A model generated the notes under the pieces. The model was given only the letters and a program-made list of their open reading frames with translations, did not search any database and had not been told where the DNA came from. This document shows, piece by piece, positions 43,183 to 51,554 of a stretch of 64,000 nt of DNA. Position 1 is the stretch's first letter. Each line of letters starts with the position of its first letter. The translations under genes and the position numbers were made by a program. The DNA is from Poriferisodalis sp965204125. Lineage in GTDB: Bacteria > Actinomycetota > Acidimicrobiia > Acidimicrobiales > Poriferisodalaceae. The DNA is taken from positions 2,666,001 to 2,730,000 of the forward strand of contig NZ_OZ241968.1 in the NCBI RefSeq assembly GCF_965204125.1. The letters are read 5' to 3'.

Positions 43183-43319
43183 CGTTCGCGAGATGATGCA
43201 GTTCAACATGGTCGAGACAGATCAAGCCTGATCTACGATCTTTCCCGACGCCGAGCGATTGTCGGCGTGCTGGGAGGATCGAGCAGTGAGCTCAAGCGGG
43301 CTGGAAGATGCACTCGCGA
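43173..43319 (+). repeat. Leader repeat copy B (113-bp leader plus first 34 coding bases)
   Basis: Counterpart of 40838-40984, of equal length without gaps. It starts inside the last codons of the HEPN gene, whose TAA stop (43180-43182) is part of the repeat. Confidence 0.85.
43219..43234 (+). promoter_or_regulatory. Palindrome AGATCA-AGCC-TGATCT, candidate operator
   Basis: The arms are the same as at 40884-40899, with a different centre, at the same distance (67 to 52 bases) before the GTG of paralogue 3. Exact arm conservation amid a diverged leader suggests selection. Confidence 0.6.
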
Positions 43320-44491
43320 AGGCGCGAGACGCGCTTGCCTCCGGTCTCGTGGTGAGCGAGGCGGCTGTGCAGGCATCCGTAGTCCGGCCAATTCTGCGTG
43401 AACTGGGTTGGGATGACGCCGATCCTCGACAGTGGCAAATGGAGTATCCGGTCGACAACGGTCGGGTTGACGAAGCACTCATCGGTCCTCTCGGCAAGCC
43501 GCTGGTCTTTGTCGAAGTGAAGCGACCAGGTGTGCTCAGTCCCAAGGCGGAGGATCAGCTGTTTCGCTACGCGAACAACAAGGGTGTGCCGCTGTTGGTC
43601 CTCACTGATGGCGACACATGGGACTTGTACCTGAGCATGGCGGAGGGCGAACCAGTTGAACGTCGGTTCACGCGCTGCAAGTTGACCGAGTCAAGTGAGT
43701 TTCGTGGTGTGGCGAGAGATCTCCGAACATTCCTTGAGCGAAGTGAGGTGCTGTCCGGGGCTGCCCGCAAGGCCGCAGAGGCGCGCTTGGAGCAGGTCAA
43801 ACATCGCGAGATCGGTAAGGGTGGTCTGGATTCCGCCTGGGAGGAATTGCTCCGCGGACCGGATGAGATTCTGCGGGATCTGCTGATCGAAAGGGTGGAG
43901 GAGAATGTCGGCTCTCGTCCTGGTACGCGAGATGCCGAGGAATTCCTGCGCATGCTGGCAGCCAAAGTCCCGGTGACGGCACAGCAGGGCGATGTGGCCA
44001 AGTGGTTGCAAGCTGCCCCTGCAAACTTGACGTCGGGGATGAAGGCCACAGTGACGAGATGGCTCAAGCAGTTGGCCGGCCACACGCCCGGCAAGCCGTC
44101 TCCAGATGGCGCACCTCCCAAGCCGACACCGGGGTCCGGCAAATTGAGTGGCATTCGGATTCGGGGTAGAGAGCACGAGGTACTCGAGTTCGTACGGGTT
44201 CACCTGCTACTTGCGTCGGAGCTGGAGAGCTGGAATGGCGGCCTGCTGAATGAACTGGCAGCACGCGCCAAGCCGGGCATGAAGAATCCTCGAGCGGTTA
44301 GAGCCTCTGACCCCGTCTTGCAAACGGATCGCAGCAAGTACTACCGACAGATTCCGCAGTATCCCGAGTGGTACCTGCATGTTCATTGGTCAGCGAAGGA
44401 CCACCAGCGGCTCATGCGCGAAATGACCGAATTGGCAGGTCTGTCTTGGGGTAGCGACGTCGTAGTTCTCTTCGCTGCCGACGTCGCCTAG
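43286..44491 (+). CDS. HsdR-N-like PD-(D/E)XK protein, paralogue 3
   Basis: This 401-residue paralogue has the nuclease residues D62 (GRVDEAL) and E77-V-K79, plus EDQLFRYANNKGVPLLVLTDGDTWDLYL. After a helical middle part (AKWLQAAPANLTSGMKATVTRWLKQLA) and a Pro/Lys-rich linker, the C-terminal domain (about 295-401) ends YPEWYLHVHWSAKDHQRLMREMTELAGLSW, like paralogue 2. The first 11 residues equal those of paralogue 2, which fits duplication with later divergence. No helicase or modification gene is present, so it is not a standard type I system. Confidence 0.75.
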   Translation: MSSSGLEDALAKARDALASGLVVSEAAVQASVVRPILRELGWDDADPRQWQMEYPVDNGRVDEALIGPLGKPLVFVEVKRPGVLSPKAEDQLFRYANNKGVPLLVLTDGDTWDLYLSMAEGEPVERRFTRCKLTESSEFRGVARDLRTFLERSEVLSGAARKAAEARLEQVKHREIGKGGLDSAWEELLRGPDEILRDLLIERVEENVGSRPGTRDAEEFLRMLAAKVPVTAQQGDVAKWLQAAPANLTSGMKATVTRWLKQLAGHTPGKPSPDGAPPKPTPGSGKLSGIRIRGREHEVLEFVRVHLLLASELESWNGGLLNELAARAKPGMKNPRAVRASDPVLQTDRSKYYRQIPQYPEWYLHVHWSAKDHQRLMREMTELAGLSWGSDVVVLFAADVA

Positions 44492-44502
44492 CTCGCAGGC
44501 CC

Positions 44503-44519
44503 AACTCGTCGGACGAGTT
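44503..44519. terminator. Hairpin between convergent genes
   Basis: AACTCGTC-G-GACGAGTT is a perfect palindrome (effective loop TCGGA) between the stop of paralogue 3 and the stop of the molybdopterin oxidoreductase. It is likely bidirectional. Confidence 0.55.
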
Positions 44520-44562
44520 CGTCGAGTGGCTGTGATGGCCCTCGCAAAGAAGCGGCGGTGGT

Positions 44563-46908
44563 TCAGCCGGCGACGGGTTCTAGGGCTACCCGGACGTGTT
44601 TGTGGTGCGGGGTGAGTGACAGCCAGTCGCGGTCTTCGATGTCGGTGAGCTCGTTGACGGCCACGCCGTGGATCTTGTGCTCGCCGTCCTCGTCGGGATA
44701 CTCGGTGCCGAACCCGTGGGGAAGCGTCACGTGGCCGGCCATGACCGTGTCGGTGACCTCCGCAGGTGCTTCGGCCTCGCCGCGCTTGGAGACGATCCGC
44801 ACCCGATCCCCGTCTACGACGCCGAGCGTGGTGGCGTCGTCGGGATTGATCCGCAGCGAGCCGGCCTTGTCCTTCTTGCGCCACTCGGGATCACGGATCA
44901 CGTCGTTGGCGTTGGACGACCGGCGCTCGCCCGCCGAGAGCACGAACGGGAAGCGATCCTGCCCGATGGCCGGTTCCTCATCAGCCAGCGACCGGAATTC
45001 GTCCTCGAGCTCTTCGATGAACAGGTGGATTTTGCCGTCGGGGTGCGCGATGCGGTCCCACGTCTGGGAGTACTCGCTGACGCTGTAGATCATTCCCGAC
45101 GGCGAGTCGACGAGCTTGTCGAACAGGTTGCTGGCCAGCTCCAGCCCCTCACCCTCGACGCCCGCGGCCCGCACCTCGTCGGGGTAGCGCATCGAAGCCT
45201 GCATGGCAGAGCCGAACATGATCGCCGCGGGCGCCATGTTGCCCAGCGTCGGACCCAGCGAGTCGTACAGCACGACCGGCAGCTTGGCCCCCACGTCAGG
45301 ATCCGACGTCGACGCCTGCCCCAGCGCCTCGATGAACGCCTCACGGCCCTGCTGGGCCGCATCGGCCAGCCCGTCGGTGCCCGCGGGGCGCCCACCCATC
45401 GCGGCCACCAGCCGGCTGTGGATCTCGGCCTCGGGCAGCGACTCGCCCAGCGGCTCGAGGATCGGGTGGCGCACCTGGAAGTAGTTCGCTGGCATCTCCC
45501 CAGCGAAGAACGTGGCCTCCGGCTTCTCGTACTGCGAGCAGGCCGGCAGCACGTAGTCGGCCGCCCGAGCCGTCTCGGTCATCGCCACGTCGATCACCAC
45601 CAGGCACTCCAGCTTGGCGAAGGCCTCACGGAACCGCTTCGAGTCGGGCAGCGTGTGCAGCGGATTCGCCGACTCCACGATCATCCCCCGGAACCGGTTC
45701 GGGTGATCGGTGTCGATGCAGTCGGGAATCGCGGCGCAGGCGACGAGGCCCGACAGCATGGCGTTGCCGGTGACGGGGTCGGTCTCGCCCTCGCCAGAGT
45801 GCCCGCAGATCGGGGCGAGCCGCAGCGGCAGGTTCATGCCGCCCGGCTTGGCGAAGTTGCCGGTCACCAGGTACAGCAGCCGCTGCAGCCACGAATTGAG
45901 CGTGGAGTGGGGCGCCATCTCGATGCCGAGGTCTTCCTCGGTGGACAGCGACTTGGCGGTGCCCATCGTGCGTGCGGCGGCCCGCAGCTCAGCCTCGTCG
46001 ATGCCGCACTTGCGAGCGCAGTCGGCGATGTCGGCGCCCGAGATCAGGTCGCGCAGCTCATCCCAGCCGGTGCACTGCTCCGCGAGGAATTGCTCGTCGG
46101 TCAGCCCCTCCTCGACCATGATCGCCAGCAGCGCCGCCAAGGCCCACGCATCGGTGCCGGGGCGCACCCGCAGGTGATGATCGGCCATCGCTGCGGTCTC
46201 GGACACCCGCGGGTCCATCACCACGAGCTTGCGCTCGTCGTCGTTGCGGATCTTGTTGAGCTCGTTGCGCGACTCGGGGAAACCGTGGCTCTGCCAGGGG
46301 TTCTTGCCAATGAACACCGCGCAGTCGGTGTGCTCGAAATCGCCCATGGCGCCCAGGTTCTGCCTGCCGAACATCTTGCCCTGCGCCCAGAACATGCCGG
46401 TCTTCTCTTGCGCCAGCGCATTCGAGCGGTACTTGACGCCCAACGTCTGCAGCACGCCACGGGCATAGGCGCCAGGAAAATGATTGCCCTGCCCGCCGCC
46501 GCCGTAGTACAGGATCTTGTCGCCGCCGACCGAGTCACGGATGCCGGTCAGACGCTCGGCGACTTCGGCGATCGCAACATCCCACGGCACCTCCTCGAAG
46601 GTGCCGTCTTCCCTGCGACGCAGTGGGCTGCTGATGCGGTCGCGCCCGTTCTGGTAGTAGTCGATCCGCAGGGCCTTCTCGCAGGTGTAGCCCTTCGAGG
46701 CGGGGTGCTCCTTGTCGCCGCGCACACGGGTGATCTTGCGACCGTCCAGCCGCACCTCGATGCCGCAGTTGTTGGAGCACAGCACGCAGGCGGTCTTGTG
46801 CCAGACCTTCGTCGGGTCCTCCTCGGCGCCGTTGGTCGCCGCCGGAGCGGCTTGGTCCCCAGAGCGCTTGGCTCGAAGTGCGGCAAGTCGGGCGTTGGCG
46901 TCGGACAT
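44563..46908 (-). CDS. Molybdopterin-dependent oxidoreductase (formate dehydrogenase/nitrate reductase superfamily)
   Basis: This 781-residue protein has an N-terminal [4Fe-4S] motif (C41-x2-C44-x3-C48 and C76 in GYTCEKA), the large molybdopterin-binding core (NPLHTLPD, ADYVLPACSQYEKPEATFF) and a C-terminal MGD-binding domain (RINPDDATTLGVVDGDRVRIVS). Where formate dehydrogenases have catalytic Sec or Cys, the nearest segment here is YRSNALAQEKTGMFW, so it need not be a formate dehydrogenase. No signal peptide is seen, so it is cytoplasmic. A [3Fe-4S] ferredoxin gene is divergent 184 bases away and might supply electrons. Its 3' end is duplicated at 42178-42414. Confidence 0.88.
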   Translation of the reverse strand: MSDANARLAALRAKRSGDQAAPAATNGAEEDPTKVWHKTACVLCSNNCGIEVRLDGRKITRVRGDKEHPASKGYTCEKALRIDYYQNGRDRISSPLRRREDGTFEEVPWDVAIAEVAERLTGIRDSVGGDKILYYGGGGQGNHFPGAYARGVLQTLGVKYRSNALAQEKTGMFWAQGKMFGRQNLGAMGDFEHTDCAVFIGKNPWQSHGFPESRNELNKIRNDDERKLVVMDPRVSETAAMADHHLRVRPGTDAWALAALLAIMVEEGLTDEQFLAEQCTGWDELRDLISGADIADCARKCGIDEAELRAAARTMGTAKSLSTEEDLGIEMAPHSTLNSWLQRLLYLVTGNFAKPGGMNLPLRLAPICGHSGEGETDPVTGNAMLSGLVACAAIPDCIDTDHPNRFRGMIVESANPLHTLPDSKRFREAFAKLECLVVIDVAMTETARAADYVLPACSQYEKPEATFFAGEMPANYFQVRHPILEPLGESLPEAEIHSRLVAAMGGRPAGTDGLADAAQQGREAFIEALGQASTSDPDVGAKLPVVLYDSLGPTLGNMAPAAIMFGSAMQASMRYPDEVRAAGVEGEGLELASNLFDKLVDSPSGMIYSVSEYSQTWDRIAHPDGKIHLFIEELEDEFRSLADEEPAIGQDRFPFVLSAGERRSSNANDVIRDPEWRKKDKAGSLRINPDDATTLGVVDGDRVRIVSKRGEAEAPAEVTDTVMAGHVTLPHGFGTEYPDEDGEHKIHGVAVNELTDIEDRDWLSLTPHHKHVRVALEPVAG

Positions 46909-47092
46909 GGCATCCCCTTGGCGTATGCGGGCGCAGACATCGCAAGGCTACGGCGCAGACTGGCTCGCTGCCGGAATTGGGTGTCGCTTCGCACGCCGGG
47001 CGCGACGCACTGGCGCGCTAGCTTCTGGCCCACAGGGGCACCGCCGCGCCCCGCCAACACTTGGCCCTAGCGGCCTGCAGGAAGGAACACTC

Positions 47093-47287
47093 GTGCGGAT
47101 CAGTGTGGATGCCGACAAGTGCCAAGGTCACAACCGCTGCTACTCGCTCGCGCCGGAGCTGTTCGACGTCGACGACTACGGCTACGCCACTGCGGCCGGC
47201 GACGGCGAGGTGCCCGCAGGCATGGAAGACAAGGCTCGTCTGGCTGCGGCGAACTGCCCCGAATACGCGGTATTGATCGAGGAATAA
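47093..47287 (+). CDS. [3Fe-4S] ferredoxin
   Basis: This 64-residue ferredoxin has cysteines C10, C16 and C55 (DKCQGHNRC and ANCPEYAV). That spacing fits a single [3Fe-4S] cluster, as in ferredoxins serving actinobacterial cytochrome P450s and oxygenases. GTG 47093 follows an AGGAAGG site. No P450 gene is adjacent; possible partners in the window are the molybdopterin oxidoreductase (divergent neighbour) or the Rieske oxygenase at 11540. Confidence 0.92.
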   Translation: MRISVDADKCQGHNRCYSLAPELFDVDDYGYATAAGDGEVPAGMEDKARLAAANCPEYAVLIEE

Positions 47288-47323
47288 CCCCGCCGACGCG
47301 TCCCGTGCGCGGCGGCACGTACC

Positions 47324-48211
47324 TCAGCGCCGCTTCAGCTCGAGCTTGTCGCGGACTTCTTCGGGGCCGATGACCCGGTAGTTCATAGCCTCAAGGATCT
47401 GCTTCGCCCGGGCAGTCAGATCGGCGTTTGTCGCCAGCCGCCCGCGTTCGAGGTACAGGTTGTCCTCGAGCCCGACCCGGGCGTTGCCGCCCGCAACCGC
47501 GGCCAGGGCCACATACGGAAGCTGGTCGCGTCCCAGTGCGAACGCCGAGAACGTCCAGTCGTCGGGCACGTTGTTGACCATCGCCATGAACGTGTTCAGG
47601 TCCGGCGGCGCGCCCCAGCGGATGCCCATGCACAGCTGCACCATGACCGGTGCTCCGATGACTCCGGCTTCCACCAGCGATCTGGCCTCCCACAGCTGGC
47701 CGGTGTCGAAGGCCTCGATCTCAGGGCGCACGCCGAGCGCCTGGATCTGGCGGGCCATCTCCATGAGCGTGTCGTGGGTGTTGGTGGCCACGTAGTTGCC
47801 TTCGCCGAAGTTCATCGTGCCGCAGTCGAGCGTGCAGATCTCCGGCAGCAGCTCGCGAACGTGGGCGAGACGCTCGGTGGCGCCTGCCATGTCGGATCGC
47901 ACCGGGTCAGGCGGCAGCGGTTGCTCCACCGACCCGATCACGAAGTCGCCGCCCATGCCGGCTGTGAGGTTCAGCACGACATCTGTGCTCGATGCCCGCA
48001 CGCGCTCCACCACCTCGCGGTAACAGTCGACGTCGCGGCCTCCGTCACCGGTGATCGGATCGCGCACGTGCACATGGCAGATCGCAGCGCCTGCCTCGGC
48101 GGCGTCGATCACGTTCTGGGCGATGTCGGCAGGCGTGTATGGCACCTTGTCGGACTTGCCGACAGTGTCACCAGCACCGGTCACAGCACAGGTGATGAAG
48201 ACGTCAGGCAT
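47324..48211 (-). CDS. Beta-keto acid cleavage enzyme (BKACE, DUF849)
   Basis: This roughly 295-residue TIM-barrel enzyme has the zinc-binding motif HVHVRDP and the late GNARVGLEDNLYLERGRLATNADL block of the BKACE family. Family members condense a beta-keto acid with acetyl-CoA, giving acetoacetate and a new CoA ester (lysine or carnitine catabolism among others). The particular keto acid is unknown. I prefer ATG 48211; GTG 48226 would add five residues. It follows the CoxL-like gene by about 40 bases on the same strand. Confidence 0.92.
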   Translation of the reverse strand: MPDVFITCAVTGAGDTVGKSDKVPYTPADIAQNVIDAAEAGAAICHVHVRDPITGDGGRDVDCYREVVERVRASSTDVVLNLTAGMGGDFVIGSVEQPLPPDPVRSDMAGATERLAHVRELLPEICTLDCGTMNFGEGNYVATNTHDTLMEMARQIQALGVRPEIEAFDTGQLWEARSLVEAGVIGAPVMVQLCMGIRWGAPPDLNTFMAMVNNVPDDWTFSAFALGRDQLPYVALAAVAGGNARVGLEDNLYLERGRLATNADLTARAKQILEAMNYRVIGPEEVRDKLELKRR

Positions 48212-48250
48212 CGCAAATTGTCTCACAGCCCGTCCGGCTGACCGGCCTGC

Positions 48251-50689
48251 TCAGATGCCTTCGGCCGCCGCAAGCCCTTCCGGGTCGACTTCCTGCCCGG
48301 CCGCCATGGCGGCAAAGATCTCGGGTGGCTCCCGCCACGAATCCATCGGGCTGCCGGCTCTGGCCGCCTCGATTGCCTCCCACACACGCTGGGGGCTCAT
48401 CGGCATGTCGATATGCCGGACGCCGAGATGCGCCACGGCATCGATGACGGCATTCTGCAGCGCCGGTGTCGACCCGATCGTGCTGGCCTCGCCGATGCCC
48501 TTCGCTCCCAGCGGGTTGAGCGGCGAGGGAGTCTGGGTGCTGTGCACCTCGAAGCTGGGGAACTCGGCCGCCGACGGGAACAGGTAGGTCATCAGCGTGC
48601 CGGTCTGCGGGTTGCCGTCGGCGTCGAACACCACTTCCTCGTACAGCGTCTGCGCAGCGCCCTGGGCGATGCCGCCGTGCTGCTGGCCGGCAAGCAGCAG
48701 CGGGTTGATCACCGTGCCGGCGTCGTCGACCGCGATGTGGCGCAGGTAATGGATTTCGCCCGTGTCGGTGTCGACCTCCACCACCGCGATGTGCGCGCCG
48801 AAGGGGAAGCTGGCCTCGCCCTGGTCGAAGTCGAGCTGCGCTGCGAGGCCCGGGTCGATGGGCTCGCCCCGTTCGGCCGCAGTGCTCTCGGCTGCGGTCG
48901 GGTCACCGAGCAGCCCGTCCGGGGCATCGTCGGCCGCCGTGGCCAGCTGTGCCCAGTCGACGGATCGGGCCGGCACGCCGGCCACGCTGAACGTGCCCAC
49001 CGCGGCATCGAGCACGATGTCGTCGACGCTGGCCTCGAGCAGGTGCGCCGCTAACCGCTGGGCTCGATCGATGAGCACGTCGGTGGCGTTGGCGACGGCC
49101 GAGCCGCCGACCTGAACCGAGCGGGAGCCGCCGGTGCCGCCGCCGCGGGGCACGAGATCGGTGTCGGACTGGATGAAGCCGATGTGCTCCACATCGATGC
49201 CGGTGCGGGCCGACACGATCTGGGCGAATGTCGTGTGATGACCCTGCCCGTGTGCGCTGGTGCCGACGCGGATGGTGGCACCGCCGTCGGGTTCGATGCG
49301 CACCGCCGCGAACTCGCTGGTCAGACCGCCGGCAGTGATCTCGACGAAGCTGGCGATGCCGATGCCGAGCTGGCGCACGTCGCCGCGCTCGCGCCGGGCG
49401 CGCTGTTCGGCCCGCAGATCGTCGTAGCCGGCGAGCTCAACGGCACGCCGCAGGGGCAGGGCGTAATCGCCGCTGTCATAGGTGACGCCGGTGAGCGTGT
49501 CGAAGGGGAAGGCGTCGGGCGAGATGAAGTTGCGCAGCCGGATCTCGATGGGATCGATGCCGGTCTCGATGGCGGCCTGATCGACCAGCCGTTCGAGCAG
49601 GGCAGCTGCCTCGGGTCGCCCAGCACCCCGGTATGCGCCGGTGGGCGTCGTGTTGGTGACTGCCGTGGCCACGTCGAACCGGATGGACGGAAAGGCATAC
49701 GTGCCGTTGGACATGCGCTTCGTGCCCGCCGGCAGCATCGTTCCGATGTTGGGGTAGGCGCCGGTGTCGCCCACCAGGCGCACGCGCAGCCCGGTGAACG
49801 TGCCGTCATGCCGCACGCCGAGCTCGGCATACTGCACTTGCGCGCGGCTGTGGGCCAGCGTGGTCATGTCCTCGCTGCGTCCCGGCGTCCAGGTGACCGG
49901 TCGACCCAGCCGATCCGCCAACGCCGCCACCACGGTGTGCTCGTGATACAGGCCGGCCTTGGCGCCGAAGCCGCCGCCGACGTGCGGGGCGATGACGCGC
50001 AGCCGCCCGGCATCCCAGCCGAGTGCGCCGGCGAGCTGCATCTTCGTGAGGTGCGGCATCTGGGTGGCGCAATACACGGTCATCCGGCCGTCGTCGCCAG
50101 GCACAGCGGCGCACGAATTCGGCTCGAGCGGCACCGCTGCGATCTTCTGGTTCACGTAGCGGCCCCGCACGATGTGATCGGCGCCGTCGAGCGGATCGGT
50201 GCCGGGCGGGTCGGTGATCTCGGTGGCGACGTTGTTGGGCCGCTCGTCGAAGAGAGCCGGAGCGCCAGGGGCCAGCGCCGCCTCGGCATCGGGCGCTGCG
50301 GGCAGCGGTTCGTAGTCGACGGCAACCAGCTCGGCGGCATCGACTGCTTGCACCAGGGTTTCGGCCACCACGACGGTGACCGCCTCGCCCACGAAGCGCA
50401 CCTTGCCGACCGCCAGCGGGGGACGGGCGAACTCGTCGGCCACAGCGACGAAGCCATGGTGCGGCGCCACGCCGAGCTCCGCTGCGGTGAGCACCTCGAT
50501 CACGCCCGGTGCCTGCTGTGCCTCGCCGGTGTCGATGCGCTCGATGCGTGCATGGGCCACGGGGGAGCGGACGAACACCGCGTGGCACATGCCGACCGCC
50601 GAGTGGTCGTACACGTAGCGACCTCCAGCGGCAAGCAGCTCGGGGTCTTCGCTGCGTCGGACTTCGTTGCCCAGGATCGATCCGGCCAT
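48251..50689 (-). CDS. CoxL-like molybdenum hydroxylase large subunit (form II)
   Basis: This 812-residue member of the xanthine dehydrogenase/CO dehydrogenase family has the active-site loop AYRGAGRPEA at about residue 350. It is the form II type, not the AYRCSFR loop of true carbon monoxide dehydrogenase. The molybdenum-domain Glu lies in GAKGIGEAS. VGGGFGAKAGLYHEH and GTSAHGQGHHTTF are also family features. The FAD (CoxM) and iron-sulfur (CoxS) subunit genes are not adjacent, so it either has partners elsewhere or works differently. It may form a unit with the BKACE gene. Confidence 0.9.
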   Translation of the reverse strand: MAGSILGNEVRRSEDPELLAAGGRYVYDHSAVGMCHAVFVRSPVAHARIERIDTGEAQQAPGVIEVLTAAELGVAPHHGFVAVADEFARPPLAVGKVRFVGEAVTVVVAETLVQAVDAAELVAVDYEPLPAAPDAEAALAPGAPALFDERPNNVATEITDPPGTDPLDGADHIVRGRYVNQKIAAVPLEPNSCAAVPGDDGRMTVYCATQMPHLTKMQLAGALGWDAGRLRVIAPHVGGGFGAKAGLYHEHTVVAALADRLGRPVTWTPGRSEDMTTLAHSRAQVQYAELGVRHDGTFTGLRVRLVGDTGAYPNIGTMLPAGTKRMSNGTYAFPSIRFDVATAVTNTTPTGAYRGAGRPEAAALLERLVDQAAIETGIDPIEIRLRNFISPDAFPFDTLTGVTYDSGDYALPLRRAVELAGYDDLRAEQRARRERGDVRQLGIGIASFVEITAGGLTSEFAAVRIEPDGGATIRVGTSAHGQGHHTTFAQIVSARTGIDVEHIGFIQSDTDLVPRGGGTGGSRSVQVGGSAVANATDVLIDRAQRLAAHLLEASVDDIVLDAAVGTFSVAGVPARSVDWAQLATAADDAPDGLLGDPTAAESTAAERGEPIDPGLAAQLDFDQGEASFPFGAHIAVVEVDTDTGEIHYLRHIAVDDAGTVINPLLLAGQQHGGIAQGAAQTLYEEVVFDADGNPQTGTLMTYLFPSAAEFPSFEVHSTQTPSPLNPLGAKGIGEASTIGSTPALQNAVIDAVAHLGVRHIDMPMSPQRVWEAIEAARAGSPMDSWREPPEIFAAMAAGQEVDPEGLAAAEGI

Positions 50690-50744
50690 GGGCGGCGAGG
50701 CTAGCGACGGGCCGCTGCACCATCCGGCTCGTTACGCTGCCGCC

Positions 50745-51554
50745 GTGACCGGCGGCGACGTGTACACCCACGGCCATCAGCCTGCGGTGGTGGCACAGCA
50801 CGCGCGGCGTACCGCTGAGGACTGTGCGGCTTTTGCGCGGCACGTGATCGAGCCCGATGCCCGGATCCTCGATGTCGGCTGCGGACCGGCGTCGATCACC
50901 GTCGGCCTCGCCCGCTGGGCGGAACGAGGTCACGTCACCGGCATCGAAGTCACCGATGAGATCCTGGCAACCGCGGCAGCCACGGTTGCCGAAGCCGGCG
51001 TCGACAACGTGAAGCTGGCCAACGAGTCGGTGTACGAGCTGCCCTATGACGACGGCACGTTCGACGTGGCGTACGCGCATCAGGTCTGCCAGCACCTGTC
51101 CGACCCAGTGGCCGCGATCTCCGAGATGGCTCGGGTGGTGCGCGCCGGCGGCTGGGTGGCCGTGCGCGACTCCGACTACTCGACCATGCGGGGCTACCCC
51201 TCGAGCACCGAGATCACACGCTGGCGAGAGGTGTACCGGCAGGTCTGCCGCCACAACGACGCCGAGCCCGACGCCGGCCGCCACATGTATGCGTGGTTCC
51301 GTGCTGCCGGGCTGCCCGATGTGCAGATGTCGGCGTCGGTGTGGCAGTTCTGGACTCCCGAGACGCGCCGCAACTGGGGCTACTCGTGGGCGGATCGCTG
51401 CCTGCACACGAGCTTCGCTCGTCAAGCCGTCGAATACGGCTATGCCACATCAGACGAGATGGAACAGATCGCCGCCGGTTGGCGAGCATGGGCCGACGAT
51501 CCCGACGGCTATTTCCACTTCATTCACAGCGAGGCGCTGGCGCAGGTCACCTGA
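50745..51554 (+). CDS. SAM-dependent methyltransferase
   Basis: This 269-residue class I methyltransferase has motif I ILDVGCGPASIT, then VTGIEVTDEIL and the DVAYAHQVCQHLSDPVAAISEMARVVRAGGW block of the UbiE/Methyltransf_11 type. The acceptor is unknown. GTG 50745 is the start that gives the normal N-terminus. The end overlaps the end of the convergent kinase gene by eight bases. Confidence 0.9.
   Translation: MTGGDVYTHGHQPAVVAQHARRTAEDCAAFARHVIEPDARILDVGCGPASITVGLARWAERGHVTGIEVTDEILATAAATVAEAGVDNVKLANESVYELPYDDGTFDVAYAHQVCQHLSDPVAAISEMARVVRAGGWVAVRDSDYSTMRGYPSSTEITRWREVYRQVCRHNDAEPDAGRHMYAWFRAAGLPDVQMSASVWQFWTPETRRNWGYSWADRCLHTSFARQAVEYGYATSDEMEQIAAGWRAWADDPDGYFHFIHSEALAQVT

Noticed and set aside
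39672..44491. Complete type I restriction-modification system
   Set aside because: There is no HsdM, no HsdS and no helicase domain; only the HsdR N-terminal-like part is present in each protein.
46909..47092. Extension of the ferredoxin gene upstream
   Set aside because: The frame is open but lies over the divergent promoter region, and the GTG with its AGGAAGG site gives the normal ferredoxin N-terminus.
48251..50689. True aerobic carbon monoxide dehydrogenase
   Set aside because: The active-site loop is AYRGAGR (form II), not AYRCSFR, and coxM and coxS are missing.
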